64,000 nt of DNA, taken from assembly GCA_019155185.1 (NCBI GenBank), contig CM032802.1, forward strand, positions 3,882,501 to 3,946,500, in the 5' to 3' direction. This document shows, one piece after another, positions 47,501-61,200 of this stretch (its first letter is position 1; each line of letters begins with the position of its first letter). The notes below the pieces were generated by a model. The model saw only the letters and a program-made list of their open reading frames with translations, ran no database searches and was not told the DNA's origin. Made by a program: the position numbers and the translations under genes. The DNA is from Beaufortia kweichowensis. Lineage: Eukaryota; Chordata; Actinopteri; Cypriniformes; Gastromyzontidae.

Positions 47501-49970
47501 TGTAATGCTTAGTAACATTAATCTGTAACCCACACCACACCATTTGTGCTTCACATATGATAGTCTGGCTTGTTCGGAGAGATGTGCTGTTACTTTTCTA
47601 ATGGTTTAGAGTGAAAACAAGACATATCTGAGGACCAGATTGTCACAGAGACCCTCTGGCAACCTGTCAGAACACACTAGCGAACACAGCGATGCCCCTG
47701 CAACTACCTTGGATCATAGATATGCATACACATAGATGCCTCATTAGTGACTATTTCTATGGGCCATCGCACGTAAGCCGTCCACCATGTTGGAACAGTC
47801 CAAACTGCATGAACACTTGAGAGCAAACTGACTGTGCATTTGCATAAAATTATACACATATATGAGTATTAAATACAACAACACGAAAGCATTATTAACA
47901 ACATTAAAGTTGTAACAAAATCTCTTAAGTGTTAAAGGTTATCTAATTTCTTCAGGATTTTAAATCGGAGGCTTGCAATGTTATGGCATCTTGGAAAAGT
48001 CATTGACTTTTACTATAACAGCGACTGAATTGTTGACTGTTCCAAGATGGCGGATGTGGAAGTGTGTCTGAAGCAGTCAAATGAGGCATCTACGTATATA
48101 TACATCTATGCTTTTAACATCATGGAGGCATGTTTTTGCATTTAAATAACTTGTAGAGTAAAGGAGTGTTGAAACTTCTGTTGTTTATTCTCATGTCATT
48201 GCATCTCTGCTGTGGATCATCAGGAGATTTATGTTTTATTTTGACTGTGTGCAGTAAATGGTAAGCGGGATCAAGCACTAGAGTCTCTTCAGCTGTGTCT
48301 CAAACTGCAGGACTCACGCAGTCGAGAGGAACTCCGCAGATTACTGCGCTTCATGGCCCTCGCCGCCAGTCCGCATGAGCTTAAACTACACAAAGAGGTA
48401 AAAATCATCAAAACAAGACTAGCATGGTGGACCACAGGTCAAATATTGTTTTGAATTTGTTTGACTCTCGCTGGTTTTTATGTTGATGTTGCTTAATTAT
48501 GTGCAAGCAAGTAATGGAAACTCTGGACTGCAAGTGTATGATGATGGTAAATGATTAAATGAAAGCATTCTGGTTTAGAGATGTTATTGAATGATGTAGA
48601 TGTGTGCTTTATGTGTTGTAGCAGTTTTAAAAAATCTTTTAAAAAATCTTTTTTCTGGTTATTAGTCATTTTTTACATCTATGTGAATAGCATTCCTACA
48701 CGAGTACAGACTATTGACAAAGCTGTTTGTGTGTTTTGTAGATAGAGAACAGAATGGCAGTGAAGAGGGCGTTCTCCAATGCTATTGTGTACGGGACTAA
48801 ACTAGCCAAAGGCAAAGTTGATCTTCTGGTTCTTTTCATGATGGACAACCACCATGACCTCTTTAAGGTAAAAGAAAACACCTTAAGTGAGCTATAGCAG
48901 TAAATGACTGTGACATTTAAATTTGACTTGAAATCATTGTAAAATACTACAAGAAAGAGAATCCAAGGAAATGGGTAATTGTAGGAAATTGGTTGTCTGG
49001 GACAACCGTCAATTATGTAGTTTAGTGGTCATTATACGACCAATCAGAATCTGGTATTCTAGAGGTTTGTGTAATAAAGTGACACATATAATGATGGTAA
49101 TGGTCTTCATATGTGGTGAAAATGTGACAGCAGTTTGCCATGTCAATAATTCAGATCATTTGTGTTGTATAAGCTAGAAGTTAAAAACCTGACAGCAAAT
49201 ACCACATAAATGTGCCGTTTTAATTTCTAGATTCCTGTCACATTGCATAAACTTGTGAGTGAGAGACTGACCAGTATCATTAAAGGAACAGATCCAGATC
49301 TAATCACAGGTAAGAACACAATGAAACAAGTTGCTTTTTACTGATTATGTTTTCACGAACCCCTAAACCTCTAATCTCAAAGTCAAAGTCAAAATCTGTA
49401 ATCTGTAACCTGTAAGTCTCTATATTGCCATCTTTGTTTGAAACATAAAATTGTGGGTTATTTTATATATTTATCTTTACATGAGTTGAAGTCATGTGAC
49501 ATTTCCTGCAAAATCGTACCAAGCAGTTCAAATTATAAATTATTATTTGATTAAAAAAATTTTTTTTTTAATTATTAGAATTTTTTACATTTTTAGGAAC
49601 AGTAACTGATTATTGTTTATTTTTAACCAAAAAATTGCATCTTTAATCTGAATGTTTTTTCCATAGCTGACCTGTTTGTAAATAATGGGTAATCTTTTGT
49701 CAGCACATAATCCTATTTACAAAAATAATTTATTGCAAACTCTTCCTTCTTTTAGGAACAACATACTGTCAGCGACTTACTGGAAAAGATTACATAGAAA
49801 CAGTTCAGAAAACCACCCGAGAAGAGCTTTGGACTTTGCTAAAAACTATTCATGAGAACTCGAAACTTTCTGTGAAAGAGAAGCGTAGACTACTGGGACA
49901 GTTCTACAAAGGCCATCCTGAAATATTTGTGCAATATTTTGGCAACAGAATATCCAGTGCCTGTTTTTGA
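41590..49970 (+). CDS. depdc7: DEP domain-containing protein 7
   Basis: DEPDC7 carries an N-terminal DEP domain; the human protein has been linked to CARMA-dependent NF-kB signalling. Nine coding exons join in phase: 41590-41611, 44305-44737, 45596-45723, 45979-46171, 47242-47462, 48255-48397, 48742-48867, 49231-49309, 49756-49970; 519 residues, human 511. The 22-nt first coding exon (MHMHRPP) matches human AHRPPGF, so the start is there and not at the internal ATG at 44313. The DEP domain follows: ATYIWTNIINNLQTQVEVK, CFLGSEAVDVVLAHIIQ, VCGDAEVPRFKAVRLCQALM, VFGKEKRQAKFEDSSCSLYRF. Later matches include LLQLIELPLLESLL, SSYLDREILKAFSEAQ, ADDWLSAAVDCLEFLPDQLV, KGKVDLLVLFMMD and the end KEKRRLLGQFYKGHPEIFVQ. 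Intact. It is convergent with cstf3. Confidence 0.96.
43694..43908. mobile_element. Short non-autonomous repeat with alternating TGGGTTA/TAACCCA motifs
   Basis: Several direct and inverted copies of the core TGGGTTAAA/TTTAACCCA and of ATGGTTGGGTCAAA / TTTGACCCAACCAT lie within about 215 bp. The outer pair GGTTGGGTC (near 43723) and GACCCAACC (near 43877) are inverted. In depdc7 intron 1. Probably a MITE. Confidence 0.55.
45186..45375 (+). mobile_element. tRNA-derived SINE
   Basis: In depdc7 intron 2. Box A-like GTGGGTGAGTGGGC lies at about 45203 and an excellent box B, GTTCGAATCCC, at about 45261. A pyrimidine-rich body with CTCTCTCTCC and the A-rich tail AAAAATGATAAAGGCAAAAA follow. Confidence 0.75.
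46200..46522. mobile_element. MITE related to the element at 463-710
   Basis: Left end ATATGTGACCCTGTCTTT; right end CTGATTTCACAGATAGGGTG then ACTTATA, inverted relative to the left. The same end motifs as at 463-710, with more divergence. In depdc7 intron 4. Confidence 0.55.
47715..48110. mobile_element. MITE with CATAGATG...GAGGCATCT ends
   Basis: In depdc7 intron 5. Left CATAGATATGCATACACATA then GATGCCTCATTAGTGACT; right AGTCAAATGAGGCATC, then TACGTATATATACATCTATG, the inverted complement with few mismatches. Sub-terminal ATGTTGGAACAGTCCAA (left) and GACTGTTCCAAGATGG (right) extend the inverted repeat. No transposase. Confidence 0.7.
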
Positions 49971-51774
49971 AATGATCTTAAGTAATACCAAAAAATATTG
50001 TATAAAGTGTAAAGAATGTTTTGTATATAAATATGTATATTTTGTAGAAAAAGAAGGTTTGTTTTACAAATATGTGCTTGTCAGCCTGTGCGCTAACATA
50101 AAGTTTAAAGCTTGATATGTTTGAATGAACACAACATCACAACCTTTGTGCCTGTGTTCATGAGTGAATTTGTGAATTTGTCTTTGTTTATTGTAAGTGT
50201 AGCTGTGAAAATGTTTCATGCATTCCGCTCTCCCCGGCATGAAACCGTCAAACGTCCTACATATCCTTCCACAGATGAATGTATTCATTGTTGTTATGTA
50301 AGAGGGATGGTGTTTGGAATGAGCATTTCAGGAGGAAACAATGCATTTGTAATGCAGTTTGCTCTGCAAATTATACGTAACATTGACAATAGTTGAAAAA
50401 CAAAAGCAGGATTTTAAAATCCTGAGGTTTTGGACACGTGAATTAGTGTAAATGTCATTGTTTCGGCATATCATAAAGATCTAACAAGCATCGGCTGCAC
50501 CAGAACAAAACAGTTATTGATGACCTGCTTTACATACAGTCTTATCTTACATTTAAAAGTCTGTCACACAGACATCTACAGACATCACACAGCCATTATT
50601 CAGTGCTAATGGTTCAGACATCAGATGAATGGTGATGGATTGGATCAGACTCATTATAAAAGCAGGAAATAGATGGATTAGCATTAACAAACAGATGTTG
50701 AAAATGGGGGTAGGTTTAATAACAAAGTGATCACCTCTACAACCGATTCTCTTTGATGGTTTTACCTTCATCAATCACTGAGCAAGGACTTATAAAGTTA
50801 CACAGTAAACACCATTTTTTCCAAAACCTAATTTGTAATTTAGAATATAGGAGCTATGACTATTCAACATCCGGAGGGATGCTATTTGCTTGCATAGAAG
50901 TTTGATTCTGTTATCTTTCCTACAGTTTTTTTTACTGGCAAGTGTTTGATAACAAAAACACTTAAAAAGGTCTCTGACAGGTAGTTGGAAAAAATAATAA
51001 AGGGCTTGGTTATGTCAGGCAAAACAAAATTACATGCTAAATTTAAACTTTCAAAATGAATTTAGAACTTGTCATAAAAAGTCACTGTTTCTGTGAAATT
51101 CAATGGATTGGTACCCTAGTGCAGCGTTTCAACCTTTTTTCTATTACGAAACACTTTTAACGAGAAAAAACTCCTACAGCACACCACTATCACAATAAGC
51201 ACTATATATATTGCAATGCTTTAAATTACACATAAAAATGACAATATATTAAAAGTAATACTCACAAAATTCAAAACTTAACATATGAAAAGTATATAAT
51301 ACTTAGATCTAATTTATTTATTTTATGCAATAAATTAATTTTTTAAGATGAAATATTTGCAATAAACAAAAGAATATAACAATAAACAAACAAACAAAAA
51401 ATCAAGAAAAGGGTTACTGTAATTTATAAAAAAATACCTAAAATTAAAATAAATGTTTAAAATCTAAAAATGTAATAATTGTAGTTCAGATTTACAGTTT
51501 TATGTGTATACTCAATTTCTGCTGTGACAGTTATCAGGTTAATGTTTGTTTATTTTTATAACAAATACACATCTTTCTGGTTATGTCAAATTCTAGAATA
51601 TTTTATTGGGTAAAAATTGTGAGGGGGGTTTGAAGTAAAAAAAACACTACACTACTTGAGTAGTCTATTGCACTACAGCGCATCCTAGTGGTGAGAATAA
51701 ACATACTTTGTTTCAAAACATACAACACAATAGAAAGTTACCTGTAATACAAACAACACAGACAGCCCACACTT
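49971..51774. other. depdc7-cstf3 convergent spacer
   Basis: Contains the depdc7 3' UTR (AATAAA candidate at 50996, uncertain) and AT-rich DNA. The human neighbour in this place, TCP11L1, is not recognisable. Confidence 0.5.
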
Positions 51775-51788
51775 TTTAATCACGTTGT

Positions 51789-51794
51789 TTTATT
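51789..51794 (-). terminator. cstf3: cstf3 poly(A) signal
   Basis: AATAAA on the minus strand (TTTATT on +), 485 nt after the cstf3 stop. No other clear hexamer lies nearer. Confidence 0.55.
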
Positions 51795-52278
51795 GGAAGC
51801 AAGTTGTTTGTGATCCTCAGTTCACTACAAAACGATCAACTCTTCCATCACCAGAACTACACATGGCAAGTTCAGAACTATGAGGCAAAACAGAATAAAA
51901 ACTTTATACAGTATAAACCACCCAGTTTTAAAAAATAAAACTGTTTTTAAAAAAAACGTCAAAAGCACAGAACCAAAATGAACACGATCGGAGATGCATG
52001 ACGGGTAAGGTGACGTAAATCCGATTTTCTCTAGCGATCAGTTCATCACAAAGACTCCTGAAGCCCTGCTGTGAAACAAGTCAGATACATTCCTGTGTGT
52101 CCTCCACTGGCCACCTTAGTTAAAGTGTGCACGGTTCACAGTAAAACCAGGGGTGGGAGATGGAGTCGGCACTCCTTCAGTCAGGCGTGACATGTAGGGG
52201 TGAATACAGGTGTAATCGTTCATTGTAGGCATGGGTGATGTTTGGAGAGGAGAGAGCATATGTGTGTATCAGGCCCGC

Positions 52279-55200
52279 TCATCGTATCCTCTTTTGCTGT
52301 CGTGCTCGATAGATGTCGTGGATGGGAGGTGCGACGGACCCTTTGTCTTCCTCCTCATCCGAATCTGCATTTGGCCTTTTCAAGGATTTGTTTGCCACAG
52401 CGTGATTCTCCAAAGGTCCGTTTCCTTCACCGATCATCTCTAATGGCTTCCCAGTGATCAACTCTACAGCAGCATCTACAGCTAGATTAAAAGAAAAAAC
52501 TAATTAGATTCTGTGGCAACCCTGAAGTGTGATTTTAGTGAGCAGACAGATGGCATTCTGGGATACGTACTTTCTGGCAATACACATCTTCTGAGAGACT
52601 CAATCATTTCATCAACTTGCACAAAAGGACCCTAAAAAAAACAGGAATTATGTCATAAGAAGTCTCAGATATATAAAGATATTAGACCCGGCATGTGTTT
52701 TACAATTAAAAAGAATTGAATGAAAGGTTGAACTGACTGTAAAGCAGCCGGGAGGAGGGAGGAGCTTCATGAGAACAACAGCAGTGGGCGGGACAGGAAA
52801 CACTCCTCCAGGAACAGGGTGAAGACCAGGAGCTGACATCACAAAACATTTAAACATTAATGCATTTGACAGACACTTATCCAAATACAAAGTATATTTA
52901 AGGTTTAGATTTTATCAGTTTGTGTTACTTGGAATTGAACCCACAAACATGTAGTAATATGCATGGAAACTATACATTGATTGCCTGGGATTCAAACCAA
53001 TGACCTAGCAGTTGAGCTACAGGAAAGGCACAACGGTGTGTAACATGAACAAGTATATAACAGTGAAGCTCACGAGCGAGATGTCGGGGTTGGAAAGGGA
53101 TCATCTGGCTGGTGTCGGGTTTGGGATACTCAGGTTTGCGGTCAGCCTCGTCTTTTAGCGTTGGAGCAGATGGAGTGACCACAGCCTCTGGGATCAGTGT
53201 TGCGTATTTGGCACGAGACACGTCCTGCAAATAGACACATTCATATGATGGGGAATTATTACTATAGGCAATACATTTAAAACAAATACTGCCTATTAAA
53301 GAATCAAACCTGGTCATTTGGAATGCTCACCTTGTAGCCGAGGGCTTTGAGCTCACAGGCCGAACAAGGATACAGATCCATGAACTTGTATCGGTCCACC
53401 AGCAGTGCGGTCTCCTTTCCTTCATACTCGTCTTTGAAGGCCATGAAACGTCTTCGCTCTACCTTTAAGATACTGGCCAAGTCCCCGATGTTGCTCTCAA
53501 AGGCCAAGAAGCGAGCCCAAATTTCCCTGTTCCAGAAAAATCACATACACCAAATAAGAAAAACATGCAAACTGATGGCTGTCAAAAACTATAAAAACAT
53601 ATTTTTGTGTTATTTTTTGTGTTTTGTCTTATTTCCAACAAATGTGACATGACTTAAAGACATTTTAAATACCTAAACAATTTTACTTATGATATTCTTA
53701 ATGTACATTAACTTGTCTTTTGAAACAGAAACAGATGGTATATTTGCAAAATGTGCAAAAACATAAACAAAAGCAGACTAACCCAGACTTCTCAGGAGAA
53801 AGACTTCCAGACGTGAGAACTCTCTCAAACAGGACTCGGGTGTTATTGTCCTCTGTATGGAAAGGAAGGGCAAACAGCTTAAAACCAAATCTGTGTCATT
53901 TTTTCAAGTCTAATTCCTGTCAAACCTTTCCGCCCGTTTTCCTTTCAAGTAATAGCCTAACGACAAGATAAACACATCGGACATTTACTGCATGGTAAAC
54001 ATCGTCTCCTAGCTATCGGCTTTAAAGATGGTATGTTTGGTCTGATAAGCACTTCTGTCAGACATCATCATATCTGTGTGTAAATAAACAGCTATCTAAG
54101 AGTAAAAGAGCTAGAGCTAAATCTGTTTTCTTCAGTGTGTCACCTAACATAACCTGCTCGAAATATAGATTGTGTTAAATGTGACATCAGTGCAGACCTG
54201 GTCAATAAGCATCAATGACTGTTTGGCTTTTGATAAAACAGAGATATAATGCATTTAATGTGTGGATGAAAAGTGTTTTTACCGTTTAGGTGAGAGAGGT
54301 AATCGATGTAGGCTAAAATGTATTCAGGAATGTCGCCATATTTCTTCAGTCCAAGCTCAAATATCTTGAAGGCCACAGATTTGTCCTGTTAACAAATAAG
54401 AGATTTTATAGAAAAAAATCATTAAAAATGCAATTCATTCAGACATTCACATGAACATTTATCCAAATTATGTATTAAAACATTTTATTTGTTTGGTGTA
54501 ACTCAATTTCATTAAAAGATTTCATTCTTTTAAGTAGTGTATTATAACTAATGATTTTATAACTTTTTGTTTAAAATTATAAGCATCATTTGAATGTGAT
54601 GTTACCTTGCTGCAGTAATATTCCATAAGAGCAGCGGTGACGTACACATGATGCCGCGTCCGAAGGTCTTCTCTGGCCTTCTTAAAGATGGATCGGCCAG
54701 ACTTAATGCCTTCAGCTCTCCTGGCGAACTTCATGTACTGAATATAGACCTGAGTAGACAACATCAACAGGGGTCAAAAACAGCACAGCGGCCACACATA
54801 ACATTCGCCATTATGTGTTTGGCTTACCAGTGTAGGATCGATATCTTCTATGGCCAGGAAGCGGTTGTATATACTGTGAACCTTTTCATGCTTCATCCGA
54901 CTCTGAAACACAGATCAATAACAGTGAGGATTTTGAATTTAATGTTTAGCTACATGCTGAATGACAGTGGGGATCATAACATCATGAGATGATTATTTGT
55001 ATGTAAAATTCTTTAAAAAAACATGAACAGGGGTGAGAATAAAAAAAGTACATTATATCTATTTTTGATGCAAGAAGCACTGACTAACATTATCAGCAGA
55101 CTTTTTAAAGACATGACAGGGTCATTGCTGTGTTCGTTTGACAAGCTTTACCTCTTCATAGTCTGCAAAAGAGAAATAAAGTAGCATGTTTTTCTTAAGG

Positions 55201-58200
55201 AGAGTTCCTATAGCACGCTCATATATGTTAGCTGCCTCATCACTGAACAGCTTGGCATTATTCATGTCCTGAAAGACAACACACATAAGACAAAATAACA
55301 TCAAACATTAAGAAAAACCATTCTGTATTCAAACACAAATACACTAGTTAATGCAGTCTGGACAGAATGTGGACAGAAGTAAGCAATAAGGTACAAGACG
55401 AAGTGAAATCACTAAAAGTTCTTCCACTGGAAAAAATAAAGGCGCTGTGCAGTAAAACACAGAATCATTGGGTGAAGCGCTCATAGATGTACTTTATCAT
55501 GAATAAAACACAACTATTTACCAATCAAGGACTGCAACCAACCATTTTATAACATGAATTAAATTACAAACTAACCCCTTTTTCTGCCAGTAGTTTACTG
55601 GACTGTTCCAGGTACTGGGCAGCCTCGTACCAGATGTCAGGATGATGTCCGAGTACCAGAAGGCACTGCTCATAGGCAAACATAACTGCAAGAGACAACC
55701 AAAATATACAAAATATTAAATGAAACAATAAACTCTTTTAACTTTCATTCAATTAATATCTAAATCCTTCCACAACAGACTTCAGACTGTATTCTGCATG
55801 CACTGAGAAGGACAACGCTCTACACAGGAATAAAACAGCAGTTGGTTGATTGTAGTCACACACGTTTCTCAGCAGTCGTCTGGAAGCTGCTTCTCGGTAT
55901 TCATGAATGTGTACAGCACAAGATACCTCTTTTAGTGATGAGTGTCTGGTCTTCAGTGCGCAGCGGGTTGCTCTTCTCCCATTGGATGTATTTCTTCCAC
56001 ATCTCCACCTGCTGAGCTTCCTGTGGAGAGTTCTGAGGCGGCACTGAGGGGGCGTTCCTGTCCAGACCCTTCATCACGGTCTCATACTCCTGCAAGAGAA
56101 AGACATCATGATTAGCAGGGAATCAAAAAGGAAATGGGGCATATACTGTAGGACATAGTATAATTACAGTATTTTATGTCAATAATTTGGCACTTCAAAC
56201 AAAAACCCTTGCAAAAATTAAAGTATTACGAAGGAATAGTCCAAAAAAAGCTTGCACAAACTGACCTTGGCGACTCTCCTGGCGTTCATGTAGTCCCTGC
56301 TTCGATCCTCAATCATCTTTTTGGCCAAGTGCACATTTATGCCCTTCAAGACAAGACAAAAACAATTTATAGCAATGCACATGAACATTACATCATTTAA
56401 AGGAGAAGTGTGTAATTTCTGCACCACTAGTGTCATCGAACAAAATTAAGATGGAGAAGACTAAAGTAACACTGTAAATCACGCTGTGTCAAGATGAGAG
56501 TCAAAATGTGTATTGTCTTTATAAAAACCCAGAATTCCAGATCAGCCATATACTCACCTCTTCATATTTACTGTAATCTCTCCACAGCTGCTCAATATTA
56601 ATCATGGGATTGACACAGCCCCTCTGATACACGCGTCTGACGGCCGTGATGCGCTGATTCTCTGCGTATGAACCCACAGCTTCCCTGCAGGACACAAACA
56701 AAGATCTCTTCACATGCTCAGCATCCTCTCATATACTGCATTTGAGAATCTATACTTCATACTTACACTCCCTTGAGGAAATTAATGTAATCCACCCAAA
56801 TCTAAAAAAGAAAACAAGTTGAGAGTTTACACTCTATCACAGCACAGCAAAAATTTAACATCAACAAACATTAACTGTCAAAGCTCTCACCTGATAGGAC
56901 ATGATCTCCATCCCAATCTTATCCAAGGCAAAATCATATGCCTGTGCCATCTTTTCCCTGGCAAAGAGCAGCGCATGTAAGTCACATTCTGTATGTCATT
57001 TTTACAGTTGGCCAATAATATACCAATAATGTACATCTTTCTGTTTCCAAATGTGACATGTGGATGTGACATACTTATAGCTGGGCAGTTTTCCTTTGGT
57101 TTCACGGACATATGACAGGTAACATTTCCACAGGTCAATGTGCAGAACCTTCATTAAGCATCTCTGAAATAACTGAACAAAGACATTACATTGGGATTTA
57201 CAGTAATTACAGTAATCAGACAAAACACACAAATATCAGAAAGTTGTTGACTCATGTGTGAACTACTGCAAACTCAAGTATACTGTGGTGAAAGTGATAC
57301 CACAGCACAGTTTTCCCAGAGTATCAGTAGGTATTTGCAGACTTACAACTCCAACTTTAAACAATGGAGTAAAATAAAAACTAAATGACACAATTCTATT
57401 AAAAAACAACTGTACAAAACTAAACTAAAAAACTATATGTGATAACACAACTGGCAACACAGGATCTGTGCATGGCCAAAATGATTTTATAACAAGCTTC
57501 TTAAAAGTAGCCACACCATTTGATGTACACTGCCTCTGCTGTAAATATTTAAAATTAAAACCATTTCCATGATTTCATAAGATCTGTAGAATGTTCTTTA
57601 TATAAATTTATCAATTTATTTAAATAGCTACATGTCAACACCACAGTTTAATCTTCCATAAATAAATATGGCAAACATAAAAAAAAAAACATTTTAATAA
57701 AAGAAAATAAATATACTTCTTATTTTAAAATTCTAAAATAAAATAGTCTTATAACTCTTTTCAAGTTCCATCTATAATCTGTTATTTTTGCATCTGATTG
57801 TAATTCAAAATATTTTGTGTGTGAATAAACAGACTTTCATTTGTCCCATAAAGCGATTCTTACCTTTTCAACCTTGTCATAGTTTTTAGCCTTGATCTGT
57901 GGACACATTTAAAAACCAACATATTAAAAAGTGAACACATCTGCCATGACTACGAACGGCTGAATTGATATCTCTCTTACACACATGCACACAAATAATC
58001 CCTTTAAGGTCAACAATGTGACATTCACAGAAACCTGTATAATATATATATTGAAAATAATGCCTCAGTTACAAATCTGTGCTTTTCACACAAGTATTAT
58101 TATCTGCATAGTGCATACACCCAGGGCTCTGTAGAAATAAAAAACATTTGATTATTTTTGTCTGATATCAAGCAGCCTGTTTAATTAGCTAAAATGATCC

Positions 58201-61200
58201 ACAAATAATCATTTCAACATGTAGATTTGAATTTAAAAAAAACTAAGTAAAGAATCAAATTTAAGCAATTTTACATCTTAACCATCTATATATTGTATTT
58301 GCCATCCGCTATACTGATCTGTAGATATGCAAAAAACAAAGTTATACAAAAATATTTAAATCATGGGGAAAATATAAAAACAAAAAGTAAATATTTTAGA
58401 AACCAGTGTTGGCACAAACCCAAAGCACTTTTTAAAGAATAAAAATCAGTTGACTTTATAAACTAAACAAAGCCACAGAAATTAGAAAACAACAATAAAT
58501 GATCACCTCACACAAAGAAATGTTTAGAAACATCTCAATACAAATCCTCCTCTTTATATCAGTCTCCCAACAGAAATGAAATTTGTTTATAACATGTGAA
58601 GTGCTGGTACTCCAGACTAATGCTTAAAACATGACTGCTGCTACACAGAAATAAAGCAAGACAATAAATCATAATTCAGATTATTATTTTGGGGATTTTT
58701 TATTCACAAGCTTCTGTTGTGCAATACAATTAATTAACATCTGACATCTGTTTAAGTTGTCATCATGTAGGGGAAGTATGAACGTACATAAAACAAACAC
58801 AGTCTATGGGTATCTGCTGAATAGTTTACATAATCTATGACTTCTTTAAAAGTGCAGTGGTACTAGTTTTGCAAACCACCTCAACTATTGTAAACATCAA
58901 GAACACATTTAAGCAGCATTTTCTGCTAAGACAATATACACGTATGCACATAGATATAAATGAGATTTAAGATTTCCATTGTTAAGATTAACTAAGCAAA
59001 ATGGTCAAATAATGCAGATTAAGTGACTGTTTACAGCAGTAAGTCACATTTACTGTTCTTTAATTCGTCACTTATTGCTTTTATAAAATAAGTTGCAACA
59101 GCACTGTTTAAACACACCAATGCATTCAACAAATATTAATTATTATCAAATTACACTGTTTTTCTACCATGTAATATAGCTGACTATCCTAACTACACAC
59201 AGGTGCATTAATATACAATGTGTGGTAACAATGGTCCATTCAGGACTTGGAGTCAGAACTATAGATTTTATATTTTATTTAAACATTTTAAAGGCAACAC
59301 AAACTGGAATCATGTCACAGCACAAGATTTAAAGAGATAGTTTTCACCACTGTTTATGACTCTTTCTTCAAAGAGACACAAAAGAAGATATTTTGAGAAA
59401 CGTCTCAATGGTTTTGTTTTCATTAAGTCAAACCAACATTTGAAAAATACCTTTTTTTGTGTTCTGCAAAAGAAAGAAAGTCATGTCATGTCTCACATGA
59501 TGATGAATAAATGATGATAGAATATTTTTATTTTTGGGTGAAAGAGGTTATATAACCTTTTTAGTTGTACTGTAAATAAAGCCAGCACATGATAATCTAC
59601 GAGAATAATGTGGATGTGCATATGTTAACACATCAGCAGTTTTGTGCTACAGGGTAAAACAAGTGGTTAGACGGGATCAGGGCCGAGGAAATAAGAGAAC
59701 CTAAGGTGTCTAATTTATATGCCAACAAGCTGTCATTTTGATAAAGTATTTGGTTAGTGAATTTAACCTTTTAGCAAAATAGATTTTTGCTATAAAAGAT
59801 TATGATTGTTACATGAATTTTGTTATTGAACTATTAAATAATTGGCCAACTTTAATACACTAAACGACTGCAAACAAAAGCCAATAAAGTAATACAACAA
59901 ATATTATGCACTTTTACACAGTTAAGTCCTTAACCCGTTTCATATAATCCTGTTAATTTAAATCAAAACAATTTTTTGCTTACTTTGGCAGTTTTGTCTT
60001 TACAAGTCTTACCACCACCCAGCATACAAACATTACAGATAAATAATAACAGTGGAAATAATTTCCACAGAGATGAGGCAAAATTAATCCAAAGCACAGA
60101 CACACACACCTTTGCAACTAGCAAAAAAAAAAAACTAATATAGTCAGTAAAAGAGTCTGTAAATACTATTTTTAAAAGTAACATGTCCCTGACTTAAGTC
60201 AGTTTTTTAAAGCAAAAAACTTTTTTTAAATAATTATTCTAATGGGACAAATCTAAATTTTTAAACAGTTTATCATTGTTAATGAACCATATTTTCTCCT
60301 TCTACTAGACCTACAATTTACACAGATGCCCAGAAAAGAGAGGAAAGAATTTAAGATGTGTGATTATTTGTGGTAGTCACTGATTTATATGAAAACGACT
60401 TTGAGATTTGAGATTAATTTTGAGATTCAATATTTAAAGATATACGCCTCTTTAGTTTAAAGGGGTTTTGTTACATTCACAGAGTCTAATTTGCAAAGTA
60501 CTTAAGATATTTATTTTAATGTTTTTAACGGAGAAAGTCTACTCTCATTCTACTAGCAAAATAAATCATTTTAAAAAGAGGAACCCTAATATTGCTCAAG
60601 TGACTGCAGTAATTGAAATCACTAAATTAAATATAATGTTGTATTCATGCGTCTAATGTCAGTGTAAGATACTTACCATTAAAAGTCATACACCGCCTAT
60701 TTGATCAGATATAACTGAATGAGGCCACGTGTTGTGTTCTGTGTTGCAAGTGTGTAATTTACATTTCACCCCTGGATTGAGACACTAAAACTAGACTGTG
60801 TTGTAAACTAATGTACCTGACTACAACTCAGATAAAAGAAATGTATACTAAAATGGACAAAATCCTAAATAATTACAAACCACAACAACCTCAAAGAAAT
60901 GACACAGGAGGCAAGAAATTGACACAAGTAATAAAGGCTAAAGCACTCCAATACTATTAAAATTGTTTTAATGCTGTTGCAGATAAAACATGCAACAAAA
61001 TCACCTCATGAACTGAAAGGTATAAGAAAAAGAAGAACTGGAGAACCCCTGATTGATACAAGCTATAAGTGTTTCCCTTTACGATATGTATCCTTGCAGT
61101 TGTTGTGCATTGTTGGTGTGAATATCACATTGTTGATCAAAGTAGGGATAAGCACTGTCATGCACAAATATGAAAACTTTTATCAAATCAAAATAAAGTT

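Noticed and set aside
51115..51200. hAT-like end (GCAGCGTTTCAACC) downstream of depdc7
   Set aside because: No matching inverted end or target-site duplication could be found within about 1 kb.
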